Assembly: GCF_003337715.1 (NCBI RefSeq)
Contig: NZ_QPIX01000016.1
Coordinates: 1-64,000, forward strand
Direction: 5' to 3'
From: Ciceribacter lividus
Lineage (GTDB): Bacteria > Pseudomonadota > Alphaproteobacteria > Rhizobiales > Rhizobiaceae
DNA length: 64,000 bases
Every line of letters begins with the position of its first letter. Position 1 is the first letter of the stretch. Below are positions 1-8,122 of the stretch, one piece after another. A program made the translations under genes and the position numbers. Under the pieces are notes generated by a model that saw only the letters and a program-made list of their open reading frames with translations, was not told the DNA's origin and did not search any database.

Positions 1-137
1 GCGACGTCATCTCCACCGGTACGCCCCCCGGCGTCGGAATGGGCATGAAGCCGCCCCGCTACCTCAGGGACGGCGACATCGTCGAACTCGGTATCGAAGG
101 CCTCGGCACACAAAAACAGACCTTCAGAGCCGATTGA
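1..137 (+). CDS. FAH-family hydrolase/isomerase, C-terminal end only
   Basis: Only the last 44 codons are in the window; the reading frame starts at base 3 and ends with TGA. The visible end carries [14 protein letters not shown] followed by [15 protein letters not shown], which is the typical C-terminal block of the fumarylacetoacetate hydrolase superfamily (2-keto acid hydrolases, ureidoglycolate lyase-like and diketo-deoxy-sugar-acid hydrolases). The substrate cannot be told from this piece. It converges on kdgK, with a hairpin between them. A sugar-acid role would fit the neighbours but is inference. Confidence 0.75.
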   Translation, partial: DVISTGTPPGVGMGMKPPRYLRDGDIVELGIEGLGTQKQTFRAD

Positions 138-150
138 TCAGACGACGCGA

Positions 151-173
151 GGCGAGCGGGTTTCCCGCTCGCC
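151..173. terminator. Hairpin between convergent genes, probable terminator
   Basis: A perfect 10-bp stem (GGCGAGCGGG / CCCGCTCGCC) with a TTT loop lies between the stops of the FAH gene and kdgK. There is no clean T-run on either side, so the call rests on stem strength and position between convergent genes. Confidence 0.5.
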
Positions 174-189
174 CATTGCCTTCGAGGCT

Positions 190-1104
190 TCACACATCGA
201 TGTCGACGAGTGCCCCGCGCTTGCCGATCACCTGCGCGGCGACCTGCGCGCCACGGCCGATCGCATCCCCCAGTGACGCCCCCGAAAGCCGCGCCGAAAG
301 GAAGCCGGCATTGAAGCTGTCGCCGGCGGCGGTGGTGTCGACAACCTGGGCGACAGGCTGCGGATCGAAGGTGACGACACCCTCCTCGCGCCCCTCCGCA
401 TGGATGCGGCCGACGCCGTTCTTCACGACGATCGTCGAGGCCCCGGCGTTCCGGTAGCGGGCGATCGTTTCAAGCGGCGACGTCTCGCCGTAATATTGCC
501 CGTCCTCGTCAAAGGAGGGCAGCACGATATCCGCGACTTCGGCGGCCGCCGCCACCGCCGCGCACATCACCGCGACATTGGGCCAAAGCCTCAGCCGCAT
601 GTTCGGATCGAAGGCGACACGCGTTCCCCGCCGACGCGCCTCGGCAAGGGCGTAGAGAAGGTTGCGGCGGTCCTCCTCGGACAGGATTGCAAGCGTGATG
701 CCGGAAAAAAGCACGATGTCCGTCCCGGCGAGCGCCGCCGAAAGCACCTCGCGATCGCGCGCGAGCAGCTTTGCCGCGGACTGGCCGCGCCAGTAGGAGA
801 AGCTGCGCTCGCCGTTGTCGAGTTCGATCATGTAGAGGCCGACGGTGCGACCGGAAATGCGCAGGACGCTGTCCGTACCGATGCCCGCCTTCTGCATGAA
901 GCCGAGCATGTGATCGGAAATCCGGTCTTCGCCGACGGCCGAGCAGTAATCGACCGACCAGGCCTCCGGCAGCAGGCGGCGCATATACCAGGCCGTGTTG
1001 AAGGTATCGCCCGCGAAATTGCGCGTATACGCCCCGTCGGCGCGTGGCGCCATCTCGACCATGCATTCGCCGATCGCAAGAACCCGGTGATGTCTTTCGT
1101 TCAT
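190..1104 (-). CDS. kdgK: 2-keto-3-deoxygluconate kinase (PfkB family)
   Basis: This cytoplasmic sugar kinase phosphorylates 2-keto-3-deoxygluconate (KDG) to KDPG, the step that joins uronate catabolism to the Entner-Doudoroff aldolase. The 304-residue protein has the ribokinase/PfkB fold: an N-terminal GECMVEM strand, a substrate loop GDTFNTAWYMRRLL and the second PfkB signature AAGDSFNAGF with the catalytic base near Asp262. Its start overlaps the stop of the GntR regulator gene by 4 bases, so the two form an operon. The neighbouring uxaC/uxuA/uxaA genes all lead to KDG, which supports this substrate over other PfkB sugars. No KDPG aldolase (eda) is next to it. Confidence 0.9.
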   Translation of the reverse strand: MNERHHRVLAIGECMVEMAPRADGAYTRNFAGDTFNTAWYMRRLLPEAWSVDYCSAVGEDRISDHMLGFMQKAGIGTDSVLRISGRTVGLYMIELDNGERSFSYWRGQSAAKLLARDREVLSAALAGTDIVLFSGITLAILSEEDRRNLLYALAEARRRGTRVAFDPNMRLRLWPNVAVMCAAVAAAAEVADIVLPSFDEDGQYYGETSPLETIARYRNAGASTIVVKNGVGRIHAEGREEGVVTFDPQPVAQVVDTTAAGDSFNAGFLSARLSGASLGDAIGRGAQVAAQVIGKRGALVDIDV

Positions 1105-1802
1105 TTCTCGTCCGCCGCGAAATACTGCCCGTGGCTTTCCCGGATGCGACCGATGATTCCCTTGATCCGCGAAAGATGGACGCGCATGCAGGCCGCAGCA
1201 GCATCCCCGTCATGTGCCTTCAGCGCCTTCAGGATCTCGATGTGATCCGCAAACGCGCTCTGCGCTCCGAAGGAAAGGCTAAGATACCGGACCCGATCCA
1301 TATGCGCCTTGCTGTCGCGGATCAGCGCCCAGGCAAAGTCGTGACCGGACATGTCGCAGATTCGCTTGTGAAAGTCATCATCGAGCGCATGAAACAGAAC
1401 CTTGTCATCCGTCTCCATCGCTTTGCGCTGTCTCGCGATCAACTCTTCCAGCTCGTCCATCTGCTGGTCGGAGAGCACCGCAGCAGCGGCCCGGACCGTT
1501 TCCATCTCGAGCGCCGTACGGATGAACCGCGCCTGCAGGACGCCCTTCTCCGAGATATGGGTGACGACCGTCGCGCGCTGCGGGCGGATGAGCAGGAAAC
1601 CGAGCTGCGACAGCCGGTAGAAGGCGTCGCGCACAGGCTGCCGCGAGACACCCATTTGCTTTGCGACCTCCACTTCCGACAGCTTGGTGCCCGGCGGCAG
1701 GTCGAGCTCGACCACCTGATGGTAGAGCTGCTCGAATACCAGTTCCGTAACCGATGGCACGCGCAGGCTGTCCACCGCGCGAAGCTGAAGCTGATCAGCC
1801 AT
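1101..1802 (-). CDS. GntR-family (FadR subfamily) transcriptional regulator of uronate genes
   Basis: A DNA-binding regulator of 233 residues. Residues about 10-75 form a winged helix (SEVEVAKQMGVSRQPVRDAFYRL), and residues about 80-215 are an all-helical FCD ligand domain with the metal/effector histidines in FHKRICDMSGH. This matches ExuR/UxuR-like and related FCD repressors that sense uronates or their products. It is divergent from uxaC and is followed by kdgK in the same operon. A 14-bp inverted repeat overlapping the -10 of the uxaC promoter is the likely operator. The start is supported by a CGGAGG ribosome site just upstream. The effector is inferred. Confidence 0.88.
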   Translation of the reverse strand: MADQLQLRAVDSLRVPSVTELVFEQLYHQVVELDLPPGTKLSEVEVAKQMGVSRQPVRDAFYRLSQLGFLLIRPQRATVVTHISEKGVLQARFIRTALEMETVRAAAAVLSDQQMDELEELIARQRKAMETDDKVLFHALDDDFHKRICDMSGHDFAWALIRDSKAHMDRVRYLSLSFGAQSAFADHIEILKALKAHDGDAAAACMRVHLSRIKGIIGRIRESHGQYFAADEK

Positions 1803-1812
1803 GAAGCCTCCG

Positions 1813-1841
1813 TTGACTCATATTGCATACTAACATATTAG
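1813..1841 (+). promoter_or_regulatory. Probable sigma-70 promoter of the uxaC operon
   Basis: TTGACT (1813-1818), a 17-base spacer and TATTAG (1836-1841) give a near-consensus housekeeping promoter reading into uxaC. The -10 lies inside the inverted repeat assigned to the GntR regulator. Confidence 0.6.
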
Positions 1842-1842
1842 T
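1829..1842. promoter_or_regulatory. Inverted repeat, likely operator of the GntR/FCD regulator
   Basis: ACTAA-CATA-TTAGT is a perfect 5-bp-arm repeat in the 104-base gap between the regulator and uxaC. It covers the predicted -10 of uxaC, a position expected for repression of both divergent units. Confidence 0.55.
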
Positions 1843-1906
1843 TTACTCCGGAAATGCAAATCGCGTTTCCGAACCTTAGTGAGCAGTCGGCGAGGAGGCC
1901 ACGGAT

Positions 1907-3307
1907 TTGCTGCAGGAGAACAGGCTTTTCCCGATTGAATCGACGGCCCGCGGCATCGCCCGCAGCCTCTACGAAACCGTCCGGAGCTTGCCGATTGTCA
2001 GCCCGCACGGCCACACCGATCCGCGCTGGTTCGCGGAAAACGCACCCTTCCCCGATCCCGCCCAGCTCTTCGTCGTTCCCGACCACTACGTCTTCCGCAT
2101 GCTCTGCTCGCAGGGCATCCCGCTGACCGCGCTCGGCGTGCCGCGTGTCGACGGTGGTCCGACGGAAACCGACGGCCGGAAGATCTGGCGGCTCTTTGCG
2201 GAGAACTTCCACCTCTTCCGTGGGACACCGAGCCGGCTTTGGGTCGAGCAGTCCTTCGCCGATGTCTTCGGGCTCACAAAGCGCTTCTCGGCGGAAACAG
2301 CCGACGAGTTCTATGACCACATTCAGGATTGTCTCGCGCGTCCGGAGTTCCGGCCGCGGGCGCTGTTCGAGCGCTTCGGCATCGAGGTGATCGCGACGAC
2401 CGAGAGCCCGCTCGACGACCTCAAGTGGCATGAGATGATCCGGCGGTCCGGCTGGACGGGCCGCGTCGTCACCGCCTATCGGCCCGACCCTGTCGTCGAC
2501 CCCGAGTTCGAAGGCTTCCGCAGCAATATCGAGCGCTTCGGCGAACTCGCCGGAACCGACGCCACCACCTGGAAGGGCTATCTGGAGGCGCATCGCATCC
2601 GCCGCGCCTTCTTCAAATCCTATGGCGCGACGAGTTCCGACCATGGCCACGCGACCGCCCGCACCGAGGACCTGCCGCAGGCAGACGCAGCCGCCCTTTT
2701 TGAGAAGGCGCTCGCCGGCCGCTGCACGCCGCAGGAAGCCGATGCCTTCCGCGGCCACATGCTGACCGAGATGGCGCGCATGAGCCTCGAAGACGGGCTC
2801 ATCTTGCAGATCCACCCCGGTTCGTGGCGCAACCATTCCGCCGGGGTCATGGCAATGCACGGGCGTGACAAGGGTTTCGACATTCCGACGCGTACCGATT
2901 ACGTCCGCGCCCTGAAGCCGCTGCTCGACGCCGTCGGCATGCGGCCGGAACTCACCGTCATCCTGTTCACGCTCGACGAGACGAGCTATTCTCGCGAACT
3001 GGCGCCGCTTGCCGGCGCCTACCCGGCACTGAAGCTCGGACCCGCCTGGTGGTTCTTCGACAGCGCCGAGGGCATGCGCCGCTTTCGTGAACTGACGACC
3101 GAGACCGCGGGCTTCTACAATACGGTCGGCTTCAACGACGACACCCGCGCATTCTGTTCGATCCCCGCCCGCCACGACGTGGCCCGCAGGGTCGACTGCG
3201 CCTATCTGGCAACGCTTGTCGCGACCGGTCGCCTCGACGAGGACGAGGCGTTCGAGGTCGCCCACGACCTCGCCTACAAGCTTGCAAAAACCGCTTACCG
3301 GCTGTGA
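1907..3307 (+). CDS. uxaC: Glucuronate/galacturonate isomerase
   Basis: UxaC interconverts D-glucuronate with D-fructuronate and D-galacturonate with D-tagaturonate, the first cytoplasmic step of hexuronate use. The 466-residue protein spans the family's usual length, with the N-terminal metal-site motif [13 protein letters not shown], the long insert typical of UxaC and a C-terminal [21 protein letters not shown] block. A TTG start is chosen because AGGAGG (1893-1898) sits 8 bases upstream and no ATG fits the conserved N-terminus. It heads the operon that continues with the TRAP importer and the remaining uronate enzymes. Confidence 0.92.
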   Translation: MLQENRLFPIESTARGIARSLYETVRSLPIVSPHGHTDPRWFAENAPFPDPAQLFVVPDHYVFRMLCSQGIPLTALGVPRVDGGPTETDGRKIWRLFAENFHLFRGTPSRLWVEQSFADVFGLTKRFSAETADEFYDHIQDCLARPEFRPRALFERFGIEVIATTESPLDDLKWHEMIRRSGWTGRVVTAYRPDPVVDPEFEGFRSNIERFGELAGTDATTWKGYLEAHRIRRAFFKSYGATSSDHGHATARTEDLPQADAAALFEKALAGRCTPQEADAFRGHMLTEMARMSLEDGLILQIHPGSWRNHSAGVMAMHGRDKGFDIPTRTDYVRALKPLLDAVGMRPELTVILFTLDETSYSRELAPLAGAYPALKLGPAWWFFDSAEGMRRFRELTTETAGFYNTVGFNDDTRAFCSIPARHDVARRVDCAYLATLVATGRLDEDEAFEVAHDLAYKLAKTAYRL

Positions 3308-3338
3308 GGACAGCTGCAACAAGAGGAGGAGAAGAGAA

Positions 3339-4328
3339 ATGAGCATCCTGAGGAAATTCGGCCTGGCCGTCCTGGCTTCCGCCGCAATCGTCGCCTCGGC
3401 CGTGTCGGGCCAGGCCGCCGAGCTTGTGCTGCGGTCTTCCGATACGCATCCGGACGGCTACCCGACCGTCGAAGCCGTCAAGTACATGGGCAAGCTGGTC
3501 GAGGAGCGCACCAAGGGTCGCATCGGCGTCGAAGTGTTCCATTCCGCCCAGCTCGGCGAAGAGAAGGATACGATCGAGCAGACCCAGTTCGGCGTCATCG
3601 ACCTCAACCGCGTCTCGCTCGGGCCGTTCAACAACATCATCGAGGAAACGCAGGTCGTTTCGCTGCCCTACATCTTCCGCTCGGTCGACCACATGCACAA
3701 GGTGATGGACGGCCCGATCGGCGATGAAATTCTCGCCGCCTTCGAAGCCCACGACCTGATCGGCCTCGCCTTCTACGACGGTGGCTCGCGCAGCTTCTAC
3801 AACTCCGAAAAGCCGATCAAGTCGGTCGACGACCTGAAGGGCATGAAGTTCCGCGTCATGCAGTCCGACATGTTCGTCGACATGGTCGGCGCGCTCGGCG
3901 CCAACGCCACGCCGATGCCCTACGGCGAGGTCTACTCGGCCATCCAGACCGGCGTCATCGACGGTGCGGAAAACAACTGGCCGTCCTATGACAGTTCGGG
4001 GCACTTCGAGGTCGCGAAATACTATACGCTCGATCAGCACCTGATCGTTCCGGAAGTCCTGGTCATGTCGAAGAAGACCTGGGAGAAGCTCTCTCCCGAA
4101 AACCAGGCGATCGTTCGCCAGGCCGCAAAGGACTCTGTTCCGCATATGCGCGAACTCTGGACCGCCCAGGAGAAGAAGTCGGAAGAGAAGATTCGCGCCG
4201 CCGGAGTGGAAATCGTCGCCGACATCGACAAGACCCCGTTCATCGAAGCGATGAAGCCGGTCTATGAGAAGCATGTCACGTCCGCGAAGCTGAAGGACAT
4301 GGTCGCCCGTATTCAGGCGACGGAATAA
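3339..4328 (+). CDS. TRAP transporter substrate-binding protein (DctP family), probably uronate-specific
   Basis: This periplasmic binding protein delivers a carboxylate substrate to the TRAP permease encoded next. It has a signal peptide of about 27 residues ending in SGQAA, then a DctP-type domain with the conserved [16 protein letters not shown] segment ([17 protein letters not shown]) and the ligand arginine region FRVMQSD. The frame is open further upstream, but the ATG at 3339 has an AGGAGGA site and a proper signal peptide. It lies between uxaC and the permeases, so a hexuronate is the best guess for the ligand. The subfamily match to known uronate SBPs is inferred, not tested. Confidence 0.9.
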   Translation: MSILRKFGLAVLASAAIVASAVSGQAAELVLRSSDTHPDGYPTVEAVKYMGKLVEERTKGRIGVEVFHSAQLGEEKDTIEQTQFGVIDLNRVSLGPFNNIIEETQVVSLPYIFRSVDHMHKVMDGPIGDEILAAFEAHDLIGLAFYDGGSRSFYNSEKPIKSVDDLKGMKFRVMQSDMFVDMVGALGANATPMPYGEVYSAIQTGVIDGAENNWPSYDSSGHFEVAKYYTLDQHLIVPEVLVMSKKTWEKLSPENQAIVRQAAKDSVPHMRELWTAQEKKSEEKIRAAGVEIVADIDKTPFIEAMKPVYEKHVTSAKLKDMVARIQATE

Positions 4329-4395
4329 CCAGGACAGGCAGGATGGCCTGCGGAGTGTCCGCCGGCCATCCTGGCGCTTACCGTGGAGGCATGGC

Positions 4396-4917
4396 GTGCA
4401 AGACAGTATGAAAGGCTTGGCGCGATTTACCGGTTTGCTCGCGCGTGCCGCACTCTGGGTCGCCGGAACCGGTCTGGTGCTGATGACGATCTTCATCGCC
4501 GCACAGGTGTTCTGGCGGTATATTTTGAACGACAGCCTGACCTGGAGCGAACCGGCCTCCGTGATGATCATGGGCTGGTTCATCTTCCTCGGGGCCGCCG
4601 TCGGCATCCGCGAGGGCTATCATCTCTCGTTCGACATCCTGCTCTACGTTCTGCCGGATCGCGTCAAGAGCTGGCTGCACACGCTTTCCGACTTCGCGGT
4701 CGCGGCCTTCGGCGGTGGCATGATCTGGTTCGGGTCCTCGCTCGCCTACAAGACCGCCGGCAACATGGTGCCGAGCCTCGGGATTTCGGGAGCGTTCGAC
4801 TTCATCCCGATCGTCGGCGGCGGCGTCCTTGTCGTCCTTTTCTCGGCTGAACGGGTGCTGCGGCGGATCGCGGGGCTGCCGACCGCGCGCTTCGGCGACG
4901 CGCCGCTGGAGGAATAA
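4396..4917 (+). CDS. TRAP transporter small permease (DctQ)
   Basis: A four-helix integral membrane subunit of a tripartite ATP-independent importer. It partners the large permease and the SBP encoded on either side. The 173 residues show four hydrophobic stretches and the FWRYILNDSLTWSEP motif that is typical of DctQ proteins. A GTG start is used, with GGAGG about 6 bases upstream; the ATG at 4391 is out of frame. The stop is 2 bases before the large permease start, so translation is probably coupled. Confidence 0.92.
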   Translation: MQDSMKGLARFTGLLARAALWVAGTGLVLMTIFIAAQVFWRYILNDSLTWSEPASVMIMGWFIFLGAAVGIREGYHLSFDILLYVLPDRVKSWLHTLSDFAVAAFGGGMIWFGSSLAYKTAGNMVPSLGISGAFDFIPIVGGGVLVVLFSAERVLRRIAGLPTARFGDAPLEE

Positions 4918-4919
4918 TC

Positions 4920-6200
4920 ATGGAACTCTGGGTCCTTTTCGGCACCTTCGTCTTTCTCCTGCTGATCGGCACGCCCGTCGCCTTCTGCCTCGGAATTTCG
5001 AGCTTTGCGACCGTGCTCTATCTCGGACTGCCGCCGGTGGTCGTCTTCCAGCGTCTCAATTCCGGCGTCTCCGTCTTCGCGTTGATGGCAATCCCGTTCT
5101 TCATCTATGCCGGCGACCTGATGGTGCGCGGCGACATCGCCCGCCGCCTCGTCGCGCTTGCCGGCGGGCTCGTCGGCCACCTGCGCGGCGGCCTCGGACA
5201 GGTCAACGTGCTGGCCTCGGTCATGTTCGGCGGCGTGTCCGGCTCGGCCGCGGCGGACGCGTCCGCTGTCGGCGGCCTGATGGTCCCGCAGATGAAGGCG
5301 CGCGGCTATGACGTCGACTATGCCGTCAACGTAACGGTGGTCGGCTCGATCATCGCCCTGATGATCCCGCCGTCGCACAACATGATCATCTATTCGATCT
5401 CGGCAGGCGGGCGCATCTCGATCGCCGACCTCTTCACCGCCGGCATCATCCCCGGCCTGCTGCTTGCAATATCGCTGATGGTCGCCGCCTGGTTCGTCGC
5501 CAGACGCCGCGGCTATCCGACCGAACCCTTCCCGGGCTTCCGCGCCCTCGGCGGTCTGCTCGCCTCGGCGGTGCCCGGGCTCATCCTCGTGGCGATCATC
5601 TTCGGCGGCGTCCGTTCCGGCATCTTCACCGCATCGGAATCCTCCAACATCGCCGTCGTCTACGCCCTTCTGGTCACGCTCCTCGTCTATCGAACGCTGA
5701 GCTGGAACGACTTCCTCGAAGCGACCTTCGCCGCGGTGCGTACCACGGCCATGGTGCTGATGGTCATCGGCTGCGCGGCATCCTTCGGCTGGCTGCTCGC
5801 ATACCTGCGGGTTCCGGCCTCCATGGTCGCACTGCTGCAGGGCTTTTCCGACAATCCGATCGTGATCCTGCTGTTGCTGAACGTCGTGCTGCTGATCCTC
5901 GGCACGTTCATGGACATGTCGCCGCTGATCGTCATCACGACGCCGATCTTCCTGCCGGTGGCCACAGCCTTCGGCATCGATCCGGTTCATTTCGGCGTCA
6001 TCCTCGTCCTCAACCTCGGCATCGGACTTTGCACGCCACCGGTGGGCGCCGTGCTCTTCGTCGGCTGCGCGGTCGGCCGAATTCCGATATCGCAGGCGAT
6101 GAAGACGATCTGGCCCTTCTACGGCGCAGCCTTCGGAACGCTGGTGCTCGTCAGCTACATTCCGACCCTGTCGCTGTGGCTTCCCTCCGTCTTCCGATAG
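4920..6200 (+). CDS. TRAP transporter large permease (DctM)
   Basis: The sodium-driven membrane subunit that moves the substrate across the inner membrane. It has 426 residues with about 12 hydrophobic helices and the DctM landmarks GGVSGSAAADASAVGGLMVPQMKARGY (read in parts) and IPPSHNMIIYS near the middle. The C-terminal LNLGIGLCTPPVGAVLFVG is also characteristic. It follows the small permease by 2 bases and completes a three-gene TRAP importer within the uronate operon. Confidence 0.93.
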   Translation: MELWVLFGTFVFLLLIGTPVAFCLGISSFATVLYLGLPPVVVFQRLNSGVSVFALMAIPFFIYAGDLMVRGDIARRLVALAGGLVGHLRGGLGQVNVLASVMFGGVSGSAAADASAVGGLMVPQMKARGYDVDYAVNVTVVGSIIALMIPPSHNMIIYSISAGGRISIADLFTAGIIPGLLLAISLMVAAWFVARRRGYPTEPFPGFRALGGLLASAVPGLILVAIIFGGVRSGIFTASESSNIAVVYALLVTLLVYRTLSWNDFLEATFAAVRTTAMVLMVIGCAASFGWLLAYLRVPASMVALLQGFSDNPIVILLLLNVVLLILGTFMDMSPLIVITTPIFLPVATAFGIDPVHFGVILVLNLGIGLCTPPVGAVLFVGCAVGRIPISQAMKTIWPFYGAAFGTLVLVSYIPTLSLWLPSVFR

Positions 6201-6207
6201 GATTTCC

Positions 6208-6531
6208 ATGTCCTCAAGCCGCCTGAGAGTGTTTCCAGAGGTCGACGCCGGCAACGGCGTCGAGCGCCGTGTTCTCGCCGACAGCCCGGAACTGATGGTC
6301 GTCGAATTCCGCTTTCCGGAAGGGGGTGCCGGCGCGCTGCACCACCACCCGCACGTCCAGTCGACCTATGTGAAATCCGGCCGGTTCGCCTTCACGGTCG
6401 GTGAGGAGACCTTCGAGATCGGGCCGGGCGACAGCTTCGTCATCCCCTCGAACGCCGTCCATGGCTGCAGGGCGCTGGCGGCCGGCGTCCTGATCGACAC
6501 GTTCACACCACGCCGCGACGATTTTCTATGA
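6208..6531 (+). CDS. Small cupin-domain protein
   Basis: A 107-residue single-domain cupin. The metal-binding motif 1 is seen as HHHPHVQSTYVKSG and motif 2 as GDSFVIPSNAVHGC. Small cupins in uronate operons often resemble KdgF, which opens the ring of 4,5-unsaturated galacturonate to the linear keto form used by KduI. That assignment fits the kduI-kduD pair that follows but is inferred from context and length. The start lies 7 bases after the large permease stop, with a modest ribosome site. Confidence 0.8.
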   Translation: MSSSRLRVFPEVDAGNGVERRVLADSPELMVVEFRFPEGGAGALHHHPHVQSTYVKSGRFAFTVGEETFEIGPGDSFVIPSNAVHGCRALAAGVLIDTFTPRRDDFL

Positions 6532-6554
6532 CCGATACGAAGAAGGAGTGAGCC

Positions 6555-7376
6555 ATGCTCAACGTTGAAATCCGCCACGCCATCGATCCGCAGACCGCCA
6601 GAACCTTCGACACCACGGCGTTACGGAAGAATTTCCATGTCGGCGACATCTTCATGCCGGGCGAAATCAGGCTCATCTACACCCACTACGACCGCATGAT
6701 CGTCGGTGGTGCGGTCCCTGCCGGCGCGAGCCTCGTCCTCGACGAGGTGAAGCCCTGCGGCACCGCCTCCATCCTCGACCGCCGCGAAATGGTGATCGTC
6801 AATATCGGCGGCGAAGGCACCGTCCTCGCCGACGGCGAATATGTGATGGCGAAGGGCGACATGCTCTATCTCGGCATGGGAGCAGGCCCCGTCACCTTCT
6901 CCGGCGACGGCCGCTTCTACATCCTTTCGGCACCCGCCCATCACGCCTATCCGTCGCGCCTCATCCGTATCGACGAGGCGACGAACATGTCGCTCGGCGC
7001 GCAGGAGACCTCCAACGAACGCACCATCTACCAGTTCGTGCATCCGGACGTGATGAAGTCCTGCCAGCTCGTCGTCGGCATGACCAAGCTTGCCAAGGGC
7101 TCCATCTGGAATACGATGCCGGCCCATGTCCACGACCGTCGCATGGAGGCTTATCTCTATTTCGATCTCGCCGAAAACCAGCGTGTCTTCCACATGATGG
7201 GCGAGCCGGACGAAACGCGCCATCTCGTCCTGAAAAACGAGGAAGGCGCGATCTCCCCGCCGTGGTCGATCCATAGCGGCGCGGGAACCGGCGCCTACAC
7301 CTTCATCTGGGCGATGGCTGGCGACAACGTCGACTACAGGGACGTCGAGATGGTCTCGATGGAGACGCTACGATGA
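6555..7376 (+). CDS. kduI: 5-keto-4-deoxyuronate isomerase
   Basis: KduI converts 5-keto-4-deoxyuronate (DKI) to 2,5-diketo-3-deoxygluconate in pectin and glycosaminoglycan breakdown. The 273-residue protein has the usual length and a bicupin fold, with zinc-site sequences such as MPAHVHDRRMEAYLYF and the C-terminal SPPWSIHSGAGT block. AAGGAG precedes the ATG. Its stop overlaps the kduD start by ATGA, so the pair are translationally coupled. Presence of KduI and KduD implies unsaturated oligouronides as well as free uronates can feed this pathway. Confidence 0.94.
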   Translation: MLNVEIRHAIDPQTARTFDTTALRKNFHVGDIFMPGEIRLIYTHYDRMIVGGAVPAGASLVLDEVKPCGTASILDRREMVIVNIGGEGTVLADGEYVMAKGDMLYLGMGAGPVTFSGDGRFYILSAPAHHAYPSRLIRIDEATNMSLGAQETSNERTIYQFVHPDVMKSCQLVVGMTKLAKGSIWNTMPAHVHDRRMEAYLYFDLAENQRVFHMMGEPDETRHLVLKNEEGAISPPWSIHSGAGTGAYTFIWAMAGDNVDYRDVEMVSMETLR

Positions 7377-8122
7377 GCGCCCTGTTTTCCCTTGCCGGAA
7401 AGCGCGCACTCGTCACCGGCGCCAATACCGGCATCGGTCAGGCGATCGCCTGCTCGCTCGCGGAAGCCGGCGCCGATGTCGTCTGTGCCGGCCGTTCCTC
7501 CGTCGCCGAGACGATAGACCTCATCACCGGGGCCGGCGGCAAGGCCGAAGGCCTCGCGCTCGACCTCGCCGACCCGATTGCCGCAGCCAAAGCATTGGAA
7601 ACGCTGGCGGTGCCCGTCGACATTCTCGTCAACAATGCCGGCATCATCCGACGCGCCGATGCTGTCGATTTCACTGAAGCCGACTGGGACGAAGTGATGG
7701 ACGTGAACCTGAAGGCCGTCTTCTTCCTGAGCCAGGCCTTCGCGCGCCAGGTCCTCGCCCGTGGCGCCACGGGGCGGATCATCAACATCGCCTCCATGCT
7801 CTCCTTCCAGGGGGGCATCCGCGTTGCCTCCTACACCGCCTCGAAAAGCGGCGTGGCGGGGCTGACCAAGCTGCTCGCCAATGAATGGGCGGCGAAGGGG
7901 ATCAACGTCAACGCGATCGCGCCGGGCTACATCGCGACCAACAACACCGAGGCGCTGCGGGCCGATCCGGACCGCAGCAAGGCGATCCTCGACCGCATTC
8001 CGGCCGGCCGCTGGGGCGACCCGGAGGACATCGGCGGCGCTGCCGTCTTCCTCGCCTCGCCGGCGGCAAAATACATCCATGGTGCAATCCTCAACGTCGA
8101 CGGAGGCTGGCTTGCCCGCTGA
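7373..8122 (+). CDS. kduD: 2-deoxy-D-gluconate 3-dehydrogenase / 2-keto-3-deoxygluconate 5-dehydrogenase (SDR family)
   Basis: This NAD(H)-dependent short-chain dehydrogenase reduces 2,5-diketo-3-deoxygluconate to KDG. At 249 residues it shows the SDR cofactor motif TGANTGIGQAIA, NNAG in ILVNNAGII, the catalytic serine in NIASMLSFQGG and the YTASKSG catalytic Tyr-Lys pair. It overlaps kduI by 4 bases, and its end overlaps the TTG start of the next gene. The KduD assignment rests on sequence style plus linkage to kduI. Confidence 0.92.
   Translation: MSALFSLAGKRALVTGANTGIGQAIACSLAEAGADVVCAGRSSVAETIDLITGAGGKAEGLALDLADPIAAAKALETLAVPVDILVNNAGIIRRADAVDFTEADWDEVMDVNLKAVFFLSQAFARQVLARGATGRIINIASMLSFQGGIRVASYTASKSGVAGLTKLLANEWAAKGINVNAIAPGYIATNNTEALRADPDRSKAILDRIPAGRWGDPEDIGGAAVFLASPAAKYIHGAILNVDGGWLAR
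8102..8106 (+). promoter_or_regulatory. Ribosome binding site that sets the TTG start of the fructuronate reductase gene
   Basis: GGAGG lies inside the last codons of kduD, 5 bases before the TTG at 8112. It supports this non-ATG start over the much longer open frame that extends upstream across kduD. Confidence 0.55.

Noticed and set aside
4746..6254. Long open frame on the minus strand opposite the TRAP permease genes
   Set aside because: Its product is rich in Arg, Asp, His and Glu with no domain and lies entirely opposite two clear TRAP permeases; this is typical of antisense frames in high-GC DNA.
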